Part shown: one piece after another, positions 11,508 to 19,610 of the stretch | Numbering within the stretch: position 1 is the first letter of the stretch | Layout: each line of letters opens with the position of its first letter | Assembly (NCBI GenBank): GCA_009780695.1 | Contig: WQZN01000009.1 | Location: forward strand, 32,704 to 96,703 | Origin: Microbacteriaceae bacterium | Lineage (GTDB): Bacteria > Actinomycetota > Actinomycetes > Actinomycetales > Microbacteriaceae | Reading direction: 5' to 3' | DNA length: 64,000 bases | Program-made: the position numbers and the translations under genes | The notes under the pieces: generated by a model | The model's database searches: none | What the model saw: only the letters and a program-made list of their open reading frames with translations | What the model was told of the DNA's origin: nothing

Positions 11508-12716
11508 ATGACGGGGTGGCGCAGACGGGTCGGCATGCCTCTCGCCTTCGCCGCGCTGGGGGCCGCGAGTTTCGCCGCCGCTGCCGCCGGTTCCGCGGTC
11601 TTCATCGCCCGCAAGGTGCTCACGCCGCCCCGCCGCCGCGCGGAGGACGTGATCGTGCGCGCCGTGGCGCCCGACGCCTCCGTCATCACCCTGTCGCCCA
11701 CGCCGGAGAGCCTGCTGCGCGGCGACTACAGCTTCTGGTTCGACCAGGACGCCGGCCACGCCCGCATCGGCGCGATCCTGTCCCGCAGCGGCGTCTCGGT
11801 GACGCGCCGCGTCGAGCGCGTCACCTTCGGAGACCTGACGCGCGCGAAGCGCGGCCGCATCAGCGGCTGGTGGTACGTGCGCCCCGAGGAGCTCGGCCTG
11901 CCGGTCAAGTCGATCGGCATCGACACCGACGGGGGAGTGGCGCCGGCCTGGCGGTTCAACGGGCCCAAGGGCGACGACGGCACGCGCAGCGGCAAGTGGG
12001 CGATCCATGTGCACGGGCGCGGCACGCAGCGCCAGGAATGCCTGCGGGCCGTGCCGATCTTCCGGGAGCACGGCTGGACATCCCTCGTCATCTCCTATCG
12101 CAACGACGGCGACGGCCCGCGCAGCGATGACGGCCGCTACGGCCTCGGCTCGACCGAATGGCGCGACGTCGAGGCCGCCATCGAGTACGCCGTCGACCAC
12201 GGCGCGACCGACATCGTGCTGATGGGCTGGTCGATGGGCGGCGCGATCGTGCTGCAGGCCGTGACGCGCTCGATGCACGCCGAGCTGATCCGCGGCGTGG
12301 TGCTCGACTCGCCCGTCATCGACTGGGTCGACACGCTGCGCTATCAGGCCGGCGAGCTGCACGTGCCCGACCCGATCGCCGAGAGCGCGCTCAAGCTGCT
12401 CGACGCGCCGTGGGGCGGGCGGCTGACCGGTCAGGCCGCGCCGATCGGGCTGCCCGAGCTGGATTTCGTGCATCGGGCGGATGTCCTGAGCACGCCGATC
12501 CTGCTGATGCACAGCGACGACGACGGCTACGTGCCGGCCTACGCCTCGCGTGCGCTCGCGGCGCGCCGGCCCGACATCGTCACATTCGTGCGCTTCACGC
12601 GCGCCCGCCACACCAAGCTCTGGAACTTCGACCCGAAGAAGTGGACGAAGGCCATCGGCAAGTGGCTGGAGTCGCTCGAAGCCGGCGACGGAACGCCGGC
12701 GCCGCCCGGCGCCTGA
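11508..12716 (+). CDS. Membrane-anchored alpha/beta hydrolase
   Basis: 402 residues. A hydrophobic N-terminal segment (PLAFAALGAASFAAAAAGSAVFIA) suggests a membrane anchor or uncleaved signal. The catalytic fold is C-terminal, with WAIHVHGRGTQR as the oxyanion region, nucleophile elbow GWSMGGAIVL, an acid in MHSDDDGYVP and a His in RARHTKLW. The triad looks complete, unlike the second hydrolase of the window at 27.4 kb. The substrate cannot be told; prolyl oligopeptidase-like esterases share this layout. The start follows the G-rich GGGGG ribosome site and is divergent from DUF3000. Confidence 0.8.
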   Translation: MTGWRRRVGMPLAFAALGAASFAAAAAGSAVFIARKVLTPPRRRAEDVIVRAVAPDASVITLSPTPESLLRGDYSFWFDQDAGHARIGAILSRSGVSVTRRVERVTFGDLTRAKRGRISGWWYVRPEELGLPVKSIGIDTDGGVAPAWRFNGPKGDDGTRSGKWAIHVHGRGTQRQECLRAVPIFREHGWTSLVISYRNDGDGPRSDDGRYGLGSTEWRDVEAAIEYAVDHGATDIVLMGWSMGGAIVLQAVTRSMHAELIRGVVLDSPVIDWVDTLRYQAGELHVPDPIAESALKLLDAPWGGRLTGQAAPIGLPELDFVHRADVLSTPILLMHSDDDGYVPAYASRALAARRPDIVTFVRFTRARHTKLWNFDPKKWTKAIGKWLESLEAGDGTPAPPGA

Positions 12717-12746
12717 GGGCAGCCCGGTTCGCAACGCGGCGTCGCG

Positions 12747-13187
12747 TCAGGCCTGCGCGCGCTTCGCAGCGACCTGGTGCTTCGCCCGGCCCAGCAGCGC
12801 CGCCATTCCGCGCAGCCGCAGCGGAGACACCGCCTGCGACAGGCCGATCGTCTGCGGGTAGTCGTCGGGCACCGCGAGCACCTCGGCCGAGGTGAGCCCG
12901 GCGAGACCCTGGACGAGGATGGAGGCGAAGCCGCGGGTCGTGGGCGATTCCTTGGGCGCGGTCACGAACAGGTGCGCCACGTCGGCGTCGTCGACCTCGA
13001 CGAAGAGGAAGACGGGGGACTGGCATTCGGCGACGCGCTCGAAGAGATCGGGGTGGTCCCGATAGCGCTCGGGCAGCTCGGGCAGCTCGTTCGAGAACTC
13101 GAGCAGCAGTTGCAGACGCTCCTGCTGGCCGAGGGCGAGGAACTCGTCACGGATCTCCGCGAGCGCGTCGGGCAGGGCGTCGGTCAT
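12747..13187 (-). CDS. sufE: SufE-family sulfur acceptor protein
   Basis: 146 residues. SufE proteins accept persulfide sulfur from a desulfurase and pass it to Fe-S assembly. The conserved Cys is in VAECQSPVFLFVE (~residue 55), followed by the family helix pattern and TRGFASILVQGLAG. The gene begins seven bases after the sulfurtransferase stop on the same strand, so the two are one operon. Pairing with a rhodanese rather than with sufS suggests a sulfur relay from 3-mercaptopyruvate or thiosulfate (inference). Confidence 0.88.
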   Translation of the reverse strand: MTDALPDALAEIRDEFLALGQQERLQLLLEFSNELPELPERYRDHPDLFERVAECQSPVFLFVEVDDADVAHLFVTAPKESPTTRGFASILVQGLAGLTSAEVLAVPDDYPQTIGLSQAVSPLRLRGMAALLGRAKHQVAAKRAQA

Positions 13188-13194
13188 CGCAGCA

Positions 13195-14097
13195 TCATCG
13201 CGCAGGAACGACGCCGGGCTCGGCGCCCTGCACGATCGGCACGCGCACGGCGGAACCCCACTCGGTCCACGAGCCGTCGTAGTTCTTCACGTTCTCGAAG
13301 CCGAGCAGGTGCGTCAGGACGAACCAGGTGTGGCTCGAACGCTCGCCGATGCGGCAGTACGCGATGACGTCGTCGCCGGCCTGGAGGCCCGCGCCGTCCA
13401 GGTAGACCGCCTCGAGCTCGTCGCGGGTCTTGAACGTCGCGTCGGGTGCCGCCGCCTTCGCCCACGGCACCGAGGCCGCCGACGGGATGTGGCCGGCGCG
13501 CAGGGCGCCCTCGGTCGGATAGCCGGGGATCTCGGTGCGCTCGCCCGTGTACTCCTCGGGGCTGCGGACGTCGATGAGCGGGCCGTTGCCGAGGTGCGCG
13601 AGCACGTCGTCCTTGAAGGCGCGGACGGCGCTGTCATCGCGCGCGACGACCGGGTAGTCGGCGGATGCCGCCGCCGCGGCATCCGTCGTCACCTCGCGCC
13701 CTTCCGCGATCCACTTGTCGCGGCCGCCGTCGAGCAGGCGCACGTCGGCGTGCCCGAAGAGCGTGAACACCCACAGCGCGTACGCCGCCCACCAGTTGTT
13801 CTTGTCGCCGTAGATGACGACGGTCGTGTCGCGGCCGATGCCCTTCGAGCCGAGCACCTCGGCGAAGCGCTCGGGCGAGATGTAGTCGCGCACGACGGGG
13901 TCGTTCAGGTCGGTGTGCCAGTCGATCTTCACCGAGCCCGGGATGTGGCCGGTCTCGTACAGCAGCACGTCCTCGTCGGACTCGACGACGACGAGGCCCG
14001 GTTCGCCCAGGTGCGCGGCCAGCCATTCGGTCGATACGAGGCGCTCGGGGTGCGCGTAGGCGGCGAACTTCTCGGACGGGTCGGTCGCGACGGACAT
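13195..14097 (-). CDS. Thiosulfate/3-mercaptopyruvate sulfurtransferase (tandem rhodanese)
   Basis: 300 residues with two rhodanese domains. The N-terminal copy (~20-135) is catalytically silent and has [11 protein letters not shown]; the C-terminal copy (~155-285) has [14 protein letters not shown] and active-site Cys248 in [11 protein letters not shown]. The loop CRIGER is closer to actinobacterial SseA/CysA-type transferases than to the CGSGVTA loop of E. coli SseA. It transfers sulfane sulfur to cyanide or thiols. The ATG has a GAGGAGA ribosome site. Cotranscribed with the downstream sufE. Confidence 0.92.
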   Translation of the reverse strand: MSVATDPSEKFAAYAHPERLVSTEWLAAHLGEPGLVVVESDEDVLLYETGHIPGSVKIDWHTDLNDPVVRDYISPERFAEVLGSKGIGRDTTVVIYGDKNNWWAAYALWVFTLFGHADVRLLDGGRDKWIAEGREVTTDAAAAASADYPVVARDDSAVRAFKDDVLAHLGNGPLIDVRSPEEYTGERTEIPGYPTEGALRAGHIPSAASVPWAKAAAPDATFKTRDELEAVYLDGAGLQAGDDVIAYCRIGERSSHTWFVLTHLLGFENVKNYDGSWTEWGSAVRVPIVQGAEPGVVPAR

Positions 14098-14208
14098 ACA
14101 GGTCTCCTCGTTAAGCTGTCGATACCTCTCCCGCAACGCTATGCGCGTGTGCGCAACCGCGCACGGGCTGCGGGTAAGAGTTCGACATTTTTCCCAGTGA
14201 GCCCTTCG

Positions 14209-15276
14209 ATGACGACGGATGCCTTGCGCACCACCCACGTGACCAGCCTGACCGAGCTCGACCCGCCGATCACAGGCGACCAGATCGTGCAGAGCCTCGT
14301 GCCGCCCGCGCAGTTCGCCGACGCGTCGTTCGACAACTACCGGCCCGACGCCGACTACCCGTCGCAGCACGCGGCGGTCGATCTGCTCCGCACCTTCGCG
14401 GCGGGCGGCGCAGCCCCTCATGGTCGCGGCGGCTTCCTCGGCTTCGGCCGGAAGAAGAAGGCCGCGGAGGACGCCCCGAAACCCGGCGTCTACCTCGACG
14501 GCGGCTTCGGTGTCGGCAAGACGCACCTGCTCGCCGCGGCGTGGCACGCGGCGTCCGGCCGCAAGTACTTCGGCACCTTCATCGAGTACACCGCCCTCGT
14601 CGGCGCGCTCGGCTATGCGAACACGGTCGCGCTCCTCCGGGGCAGCAGCCTCATCTGCATCGACGAGTTCGAGCTCGACGACCCGGGCGACACGATGCTC
14701 ATGACGCGGCTCATCGGCGACCTCGTCGCGGGCGGCACGCGCTTCGCCGCAACGAGCAACACGCCGCCGAACGCGCTGGGGGAGGGCCGCTTCGCCGCGA
14801 GCGACTTCCTGCGCGAGATCCATGCGATGGCGGGCAACTTCGAGACCGTGCGCATCGACGGGCTCGACTACCGGCGCCGCGCGACGACGGGCGAGGCGGT
14901 CGTGACGGATGCCACAGCGGTGGCCGCCGCCGTCGAGGCGACCCGCGCCGCCGGCGGCGCCGCCACGCGCGACGACTTCCGCTCGTTCATCGCGCACCTC
15001 GCCACGGTGCACCCCTCGCGCTACATCAAGATGGTCGCCGGGCTCGACCTGATCGCCTTCGACGACGTCGTGCAGCTGCACGATCAGATGCAGGCGCTGC
15101 GCCTCGTCGCCTTCATCGACCGGGCCTATGACGCCGAGCTGCCGATCGTCGCGAGCGGCGTGCCGCTGTCGGATGTCTTCGACGAGGCCATGCTCGGCGG
15201 CGGCTTCCGCAAGAAGTACCTGCGCTCGGTCTCGAGAATGATCGCCCTGACGGCGCCCGGGCCTCACGCCTCCTGA
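14209..15276 (+). CDS. zapE: ZapE/AFG1-family ATPase
   Basis: 355 residues. Walker A is GGFGVGKTH, Walker B is [12 protein letters not shown], and the sensor is [15 protein letters not shown]. ZapE is an AFG1-like P-loop ATPase linked to Z-ring constriction in Gammaproteobacteria; its actinobacterial role is less clear. The basic [10 protein letters not shown] segment lies just before the P-loop. A GTG at 14197 is also in frame and would add four residues; the ATG was chosen on conventional grounds. Divergent from the sulfurtransferase operon. Confidence 0.85.
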   Translation: MTTDALRTTHVTSLTELDPPITGDQIVQSLVPPAQFADASFDNYRPDADYPSQHAAVDLLRTFAAGGAAPHGRGGFLGFGRKKKAAEDAPKPGVYLDGGFGVGKTHLLAAAWHAASGRKYFGTFIEYTALVGALGYANTVALLRGSSLICIDEFELDDPGDTMLMTRLIGDLVAGGTRFAATSNTPPNALGEGRFAASDFLREIHAMAGNFETVRIDGLDYRRRATTGEAVVTDATAVAAAVEATRAAGGAATRDDFRSFIAHLATVHPSRYIKMVAGLDLIAFDDVVQLHDQMQALRLVAFIDRAYDAELPIVASGVPLSDVFDEAMLGGGFRKKYLRSVSRMIALTAPGPHAS

Positions 15277-15305
15277 AACAGGATGTTCACGCCCCCGCCC
15301 CACGC

Positions 15306-15343
15306 GTAACGACGCGGAAACAGTCACCGCTCCGGCGCGAAAC
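15306..15343 (+). promoter_or_regulatory. GlnR-type box upstream of amt 1
   Basis: GTAAC (15306-15310), six bases, then GAAAC (15317-15321): an exact match to the published actinobacterial GlnR a-site pattern GTNAC-n6-GAAAC. A second GAAAC (15339-15343) stands exactly 22 bp downstream, the b-site spacing, although its left half is degenerate. It points to nitrogen-limitation control of the transporter. Confidence 0.7.
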
Positions 15344-15398
15344 GTCTCGTCACGAAACTGACAGCGTTCTCGCCCCTTAGAGAGAGGTGACCCGCATC

Positions 15399-16673
15399 AT
15401 GTTGGTCCTCGCCGCCGATCAACCGGCCACGCCGGCTGACGTCAATTCGCTCTGGCTCATCGTGGCCGCAGCTCTCGTCCTTCTGATGACCCCGGGGGTC
15501 GCGTTCTTCTACGGCGGCATGGTCCGCGCGAAGTCCGTGATCTCGATGATGATGATGAGCTTCGGCGCCATCGCCCTCGTCGGCGTGCTCTGGGTGCTCT
15601 ACGGCTACGGCCTCTCGTTCGGGAAGCCGCTCATCGGCCACTGGCTCGGCAACCCCTTCGCGCCCGGTCAGAACCTGTTCGTGTTCACCGATCTGCTCGG
15701 CATCGACAAGACGGGCGCGATGCACCCCGACATGAGCGGCCTCGCCTTCGCCGGTTTCCAGGCCACGTTCGCGATCATCACGGTCGCCCTCATCTCGGGT
15801 GCCATCGCCGACCGCGCGAAGTTCGGCGCGTGGATGCTGTTCGCCGGCATCTGGGTCACCGTCGTGTACTTCCCGGTCGCGTACTGGGTCTTCAACCTCA
15901 GCGACGGCTGGGCGCCCAGCATCCTGCACGTCAACGACTTCGCGGGCGGCACGGCGGTGCACATCAACGCCGGTGCTGCCGCCCTCGCCCTCGCCCTCGT
16001 GCTCGGCAAGCGCGTCGGCTTCAAGAAGGGCATGGCGAAGCCGCACAACGTGCCGCTGACGCTGCTCGGCGCGGCCCTGCTCTGGTTCGGCTGGTTCGGC
16101 TTCAACGCCGGCTCCGAGGGGGCGATGGACGGCGTCGCCGCCATCGCCTGGATCAACACCCTCGCGGCGCCGGCGGCGGCGACGATCGGCTGGCTCGTCG
16201 CCGAGAAGATCAAGGACGGCAAGCCGACCTCGATCGGCGCCGCTTCGGGCGCCGTCTCAGGACTCGTCGCGATCACCCCCGCGTGCAACATCCTCACTCC
16301 GGGCTGGGGCATGCTGCTCGGCCTGGTCACGGGCTTCGTCTGCGCCTATGCGATCGATCTGAAGTGGCGGCTCGGCTTCGACGACTCGCTCGACGTGGTC
16401 GGCGTCCACTTCATCGGTGGCTGGATCGGCACGCTGTGGATCGGCATCTTCGGCTCGGGCATCGGTCTGCTCGACACCGGCTCGCTCAAGCAGCTCGGGG
16501 CGCAGTTCATCGGCGCCGCGTCGGTCACGGTCTGGTCCTTCGGCATCGCCTGGCTGCTCGGCACGGCGATCCAGAAGACGATCGGCTTCCGCATCACGAA
16601 CGAGGACGAGATCGCCGGCGTCGACACGGTCGTGCACGGCGAGGAGAGCTACATCCTCGAACCGGTCGTGTAG
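15399..16673 (+). CDS. amt: Ammonium transporter Amt, twin-His type
   Basis: 424 residues, eleven predicted membrane helices of the Amt/Mep/Rh family. FFYGGMVRAKSV and the periplasmic gate region are conserved. The pore twin-His pair is intact: His188 in GGTAVHINAGAAA and His337 in VVGVHFIGGWIG. I preferred ATG 15399 because GAGGTG lies nine bases upstream; the GTG at 15387 would leave the ribosome site too close. No glnK (PII) gene follows, unlike the usual amt-glnK-glnD operon. The next gene is a second amt. Confidence 0.95.
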   Translation: MLVLAADQPATPADVNSLWLIVAAALVLLMTPGVAFFYGGMVRAKSVISMMMMSFGAIALVGVLWVLYGYGLSFGKPLIGHWLGNPFAPGQNLFVFTDLLGIDKTGAMHPDMSGLAFAGFQATFAIITVALISGAIADRAKFGAWMLFAGIWVTVVYFPVAYWVFNLSDGWAPSILHVNDFAGGTAVHINAGAAALALALVLGKRVGFKKGMAKPHNVPLTLLGAALLWFGWFGFNAGSEGAMDGVAAIAWINTLAAPAAATIGWLVAEKIKDGKPTSIGAASGAVSGLVAITPACNILTPGWGMLLGLVTGFVCAYAIDLKWRLGFDDSLDVVGVHFIGGWIGTLWIGIFGSGIGLLDTGSLKQLGAQFIGAASVTVWSFGIAWLLGTAIQKTIGFRITNEDEIAGVDTVVHGEESYILEPVV

Positions 16674-16680
16674 CGATTCC

Positions 16681-16711
16681 GTGAGGGGCGTCTCCCGAAG
16701 GCGCCCCTCAC
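16681..16711 (+). terminator. Hairpin after amt 1
   Basis: 10-bp perfect stem GTGAGGGGCG (16681-16690) with CGCCCCTCAC (16702-16711), starting eight bases after the amt stop. There is no U-tract. It separates the two transporter genes into distinct transcription units. Confidence 0.65.
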
Positions 16712-16757
16712 GGTGGCACGATCTCCGAAACATCCCGTTCACACGGGCGCATCCGCC

Positions 16758-16795
16758 GTAACACCGGCGAAACAGAACCCCGCACCTCGTGAAAT
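16758..16795 (+). promoter_or_regulatory. GlnR-type box upstream of amt 2
   Basis: GTAAC (16758-16762), six bases, GAAAC (16769-16773), then GAAAT (16791-16795) exactly 22 bp further on. It repeats the architecture found in front of amt 1 although the surrounding sequences differ. Confidence 0.7.
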
Positions 16796-16849
16796 CTGCC
16801 GCGGCGAGACTGGCGCAGTCCCGCACCACGACAGAGACGAGCAGCATTC

Positions 16850-18133
16850 ATGTCGGTCTTCGCCGCCGCCGCGACCCACGCCCCGAGCGATACGAGCACG
16901 TTGTGGCTGCTCGTGGCGGCCGCCATGGTCCTGCTGATGACCCCCGGCCTCGCCTTCTTCTACGGCGGCATGGTGCAGGCGAAGTCGGTCATCAACATGA
17001 TGATGATGAGCTTCGGCGCGATCGCGCTCGTCAGCGTGCTGTGGATCCTCTACGGCTACTCGATGTCGTTCGGCGTCTCGGGCGCCGACGGGCGCATCAC
17101 CGACTGGGCCGTTCCGCATCTCCTGCTCAACCCCTTCGCCAACATCGGCCTGCACGACTACCTGCCCCTGCACGCGGACGGCACGATGTCCGCGCTCAAC
17201 CAGGGGGACGCCTACTCCCTCGCCTTCGTCGGCTTCGAGGCGACCTTCGCCATCATCACGGTCGCCCTCATCTCGGGCGCCATCGCCGACCGCGCGAAGT
17301 TCGGCTCGTGGATGATCTTCGCCGGAGTCTGGGTGACGGTCGTCTACTTCCCGGTCGCGAGCTGGGTCTTCTCGAGCGGCGGCTGGCTCAAGGAGCTCGG
17401 CCTGCACGACTTCGCGGGCGGCACGGTCATCGAGATCAACTCCGGCGCGGCGGCGCTCGCCCTCGCGCTCGTCCTCGGCCGTCGCATCGGCTTCACGAAG
17501 GGCATGGTCAAGCCGCACAACGTGCCCCTCACCCTCATCGGCGCCGCGCTGCTCTGGTTCGGCTGGTTCGGTTTCAACGGAGGCTCAGCAGGGGCGGTCA
17601 ACACGACCGCGGCGCTCGCCTGGATCAACACGCTCGCCGCGCCCGCCGCCGCGACGGTCGGCTGGCTCGCGACGGAGAAGCTCAAGGACGGCAAGCCGAC
17701 CTCGATCGGCGCCGCCTCGGGTGCCGTGACCGGCCTCGTGGCCATCACGCCGTCGGCGAACGTGCTCACACCGATGTGGGCGCTGGTGCTCGGCCTCATC
17801 GCCGGTGTGCTGTCCTGCCTTGCCGTCGAGCTCAAGTGGCGCCTCGGTTTCGACGACACCCTCGATGTCGTCGGCATCCACCTGGTCGGCGGCCTCACCG
17901 GCACCCTGTTCATCGGCCTCGTCGGCGCGGGCATCGGCCTGATCGACATCGGGTCGCTCGCTCAGCTGGGCGCGCAGGCCGTGGGATGCCTCGCGGTCGG
18001 CCTCTACTCCTTCGGCGTCGCCTACGGCATCGGCTGGCTGCTCCAGAAGACCATCGGCTTCCGCATCACCAGCCAGGACGAGAGCGCCGGCGTCGACACC
18101 ATCGTGCACGGCGAGGAGAGCTATGCGATCTGA
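16850..18133 (+). CDS. amt: Ammonium transporter Amt with Glu at first pore-His position
   Basis: 427 residues, closely similar to the preceding Amt throughout, including the shared C-terminal GFRITxxDExAGVDT and HGEESY motifs. The first twin-His position is Glu195 (GGTVIEINSGAAA), while the second is retained (His344 in VVGIHLVGG). Glu at this site is known from fungal Mep1/Mep3 transporters and alters pore chemistry. An extra ~17-residue extracellular loop (GVSGADGRITDWAVPH) follows the second helix. A tandem duplicate with its own GlnR box; not followed by PII. Confidence 0.94.
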   Translation: MSVFAAAATHAPSDTSTLWLLVAAAMVLLMTPGLAFFYGGMVQAKSVINMMMMSFGAIALVSVLWILYGYSMSFGVSGADGRITDWAVPHLLLNPFANIGLHDYLPLHADGTMSALNQGDAYSLAFVGFEATFAIITVALISGAIADRAKFGSWMIFAGVWVTVVYFPVASWVFSSGGWLKELGLHDFAGGTVIEINSGAAALALALVLGRRIGFTKGMVKPHNVPLTLIGAALLWFGWFGFNGGSAGAVNTTAALAWINTLAAPAAATVGWLATEKLKDGKPTSIGAASGAVTGLVAITPSANVLTPMWALVLGLIAGVLSCLAVELKWRLGFDDTLDVVGIHLVGGLTGTLFIGLVGAGIGLIDIGSLAQLGAQAVGCLAVGLYSFGVAYGIGWLLQKTIGFRITSQDESAGVDTIVHGEESYAI

Positions 18134-18175
18134 GCCCCGCGGAGACGCCCAGGATGCCTCCCCTAGGCTTCCCGA

Positions 18176-18412
18176 GTGACCGCCGCCCGCGTCTTCCTGC
18201 TCATCTGGGGCGCCCTCGCCGTCAGCTGGGGCCTGTTCCTGATCATCCGCCGCAACTGGCTCTCCGAGCTGGCGCAGGAGCTCAAGCGCACGAACGGCAT
18301 GCGCATCGCCTTCGGCTCGCAGTCGCCGCTCTGGATGCTGATCGGGGGAGTGTTCTTCCTCGCCGCGGGCATCGCGTGCCTCGTGTTCCTGGTCGTCAGC
18401 ACGCTGAACTGA
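18176..18412 (+). CDS. Small two-helix membrane protein
   Basis: 78 residues with two hydrophobic spans (VFLLIWGALAVSWGLFLII and WMLIGGVFFLAAGIACLVFL) joined by a short charged loop. No family recognised. The GTG start has no ribosome site, but TAGGCT (18164-18169) lies six bases before it, consistent with leaderless expression. It begins 42 nt after amt 2, so it could also be read through from that promoter. Reality of the gene rests on the promoter placement and clean hydropathy. Confidence 0.6.
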   Translation: MTAARVFLLIWGALAVSWGLFLIIRRNWLSELAQELKRTNGMRIAFGSQSPLWMLIGGVFFLAAGIACLVFLVVSTLN

Positions 18413-18492
18413 GCCGTTCGGCGCATCACGCAACAGACACGGCTCTCAGCGGGGCAGCGCCTGCGCGCATGCCGTTCGAGGAATACAAAAGA

Positions 18493-18523
18493 ACCCGGTC
18501 AAAAATCTTGCCTTTGACCGGGT
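18493..18523 (-). terminator. Terminator of the minus-strand tRNA-Val
   Basis: 11-bp perfect stem (18493-18503 with 18513-18523) and a 9-nt loop. Read on the minus strand it follows the tRNA and is succeeded by TTCTTTTG, a usable U-rich tail. Confidence 0.8.
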
Positions 18524-18531
18524 CTTTATCT

Positions 18532-18607
18532 TGGTGGGCGATGCCGGGCTCGAACCGACGACCTCTTCCGTGTGAAGGAAGCGCGCTACCAGCTGCGCCA
18601 ATCGCCC
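18532..18607 (-). tRNA. tRNA-Val (CAC)
   Basis: Acceptor stem GGGCGAT/ATCGCCC, anticodon stem CTTCC/GGAAG with loop TTCACAC giving anticodon CAC (reads GUG), and T-loop GGTTCGAGCC. Discriminator A is followed by an encoded CCA (18532-18534). It is read on the minus strand, opposite to the other three tRNAs. Confidence 0.95.
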
Positions 18608-18750
18608 GCATCAGGTACGTCACGATGTTAGCCGACGGGGGAGCCTTTTCACGAATCACGGCGCACCGTCCGCTCGATTTGTAATCGTCGCAAAACGTGG
18701 GTTATGGTTGAGAAGTCGCCGGGGCGGCCGCAAGAAAGCCCCAGACAAAT

Positions 18751-18823
18751 GCGGATGTAGCGCAGTTGGTAGCGCATCACCTTGCCAAGGTGAGGGTCGC
18801 GAGTTCGAGTCTCGTCATCCGCT
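18751..18823 (+). tRNA. tRNA-Gly (GCC)
   Basis: Acceptor GCGGATG/CATCCGC, D-arm GCGCAGTTGGTAGCGC, anticodon loop TTGCCAA between TCACC and GGTGA giving GCC, and T-loop AGTTCGAGTC. CCA is not encoded. First of three plus-strand tRNAs, Gly-Cys-Val, an order frequent in actinobacteria. Confidence 0.95.
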
Positions 18824-18875
18824 CGAGTGTGAGGCTGTGTCGGTGTCACAACCGACCCGGTTACCACGCGGGCCT

Positions 18876-18949
18876 GGTGGCGTGGCCGAGAGGCGAGGCA
18901 GCGGCCTGCAAAGCCGTCCACACGGGTTCGAATCCCGTCGCCACCTCCA
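18876..18949 (+). tRNA. tRNA-Cys (GCA)
   Basis: Acceptor GGTGGCG/CGCCACC, anticodon loop CTGCAAA giving GCA, and T-loop GGTTCGAATCC. Discriminator T is followed by an encoded CCA. Confidence 0.95.
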
Positions 18950-18995
18950 CACTCAGTTCCCACTCGTTCGCTAGCACGCTAGAGTCTCGAGCAGG

Positions 18996-19067
18996 GCGCG
19001 ATTGGCGCAGCGGTAGCGCGCTTCCCTGACACGGAAGAGGTCACTGGTTCGATCCCAGTATCGCGCA
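18996..19067 (+). tRNA. tRNA-Val (GAC)
   Basis: Acceptor GCGCGAT/ATCGCGC, anticodon stem CTTCC/GGAAG with loop CTGACAC giving GAC, and T-loop GGTTCGATCC. CCA is not encoded. TAGAGT at 18980-18985 may be its own -10 element. Together with tRNA-Val (CAC) it covers two Val codon classes in one cluster. Confidence 0.95.
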
Positions 19068-19073
19068 CAAGAG

Positions 19074-19099
19074 AAAACCCCCGGTCAACCGGGGGTTTT
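19074..19099 (+). terminator. Terminator of the tRNA cluster
   Basis: Near-perfect inverted repeat AAAACCCCCGGT / ACCGGGGGTTTT, seven bases after the last tRNA, with TTTT on the plus strand. Symmetrical, so it could act on both strands. Confidence 0.85.
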
Positions 19100-19290
19100 C
19101 GCGTATCCAGGCCTGTGCTTCTCGGCATGGTGTTCTGGGCGACGGGCCACCTCGGCCGAGGTCGACTCGGCGCTCGGCCCGTGCTCAGCCGGCGGCTGCC
19201 AGACTGGCCGCGCACCCGATCGGGCCGCACCGGACGAGACGCGCCGTACCCGGACAGACAAGACGACGCCTCAGTTGAGGGGTGACGGTC

Positions 19291-19554
19291 ATGACCGGAC
19301 AGTTGATTCAGATCGCGGGCTCCCTGCTCGTGCTCGGCGCGTTCATCGCCACGCAGGCCAGGCGGCTCGCACCGGATGCGTGGACCTATCTCGCGCTCAA
19401 CGCCGGAGGCTCGGGCATCCTCGCGGTCCTCGCCCTCGTCGATGGGCAGTGGGGCTTCCTGCTCCTCGAGAGCGTCTGGGCGCTGGTCTCCGCCGCCGGC
19501 TTAGTGCGCAAGGCGCGCACGTCGCCCACGCGCGAACCGGAAGCGACCCGGTGA
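19291..19554 (+). CDS. Small integral membrane protein, CBU_0592-like
   Basis: 87 residues with three hydrophobic helices: LIQIAGSLLVLGAFIA, TYLALNAGGSGILAVLALV and GFLLLESVWALVSAAGL. The motif LNAGGSGILAVLA followed by Gln-Trp-Gly-Phe is typical of the CBU_0592 family of small membrane proteins of unknown function. ATG 19291 is favoured over GTG 19282 because GAGGGG lies about eight bases before it. The 190 bases before it (19100-19290) hold a short palindrome ACCTCGGCCGAGGT but no gene that I can see. Confidence 0.7.
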   Translation: MTGQLIQIAGSLLVLGAFIATQARRLAPDAWTYLALNAGGSGILAVLALVDGQWGFLLLESVWALVSAAGLVRKARTSPTREPEATR

Positions 19555-19557
19555 CAC

Positions 19558-19594
19558 AGGAGGCGCCCGGAGCCGTGGGCTCCGGGCGCCTCCT
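19558..19594. terminator. Bidirectional terminator between convergent genes
   Basis: 17-bp perfect stem (19558-19574 with 19578-19594) and a 3-nt GTG loop, lying between the stop of the small membrane protein and that of the minus-strand nuclease. Confidence 0.85.
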
Positions 19595-19610
19595 CAGCGA
19601 AACCGTGCGA

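Noticed and set aside
15387..15398. GTG 15387 as the amt 1 start
   Set aside because: The purine-rich ribosome site overlaps this codon; it is properly spaced only for ATG 15399.
18413..19110. Possible integration site or genomic island at the tRNA cluster
   Set aside because: No integrase, no duplicated tRNA 3' end, and housekeeping-type genes on both sides.
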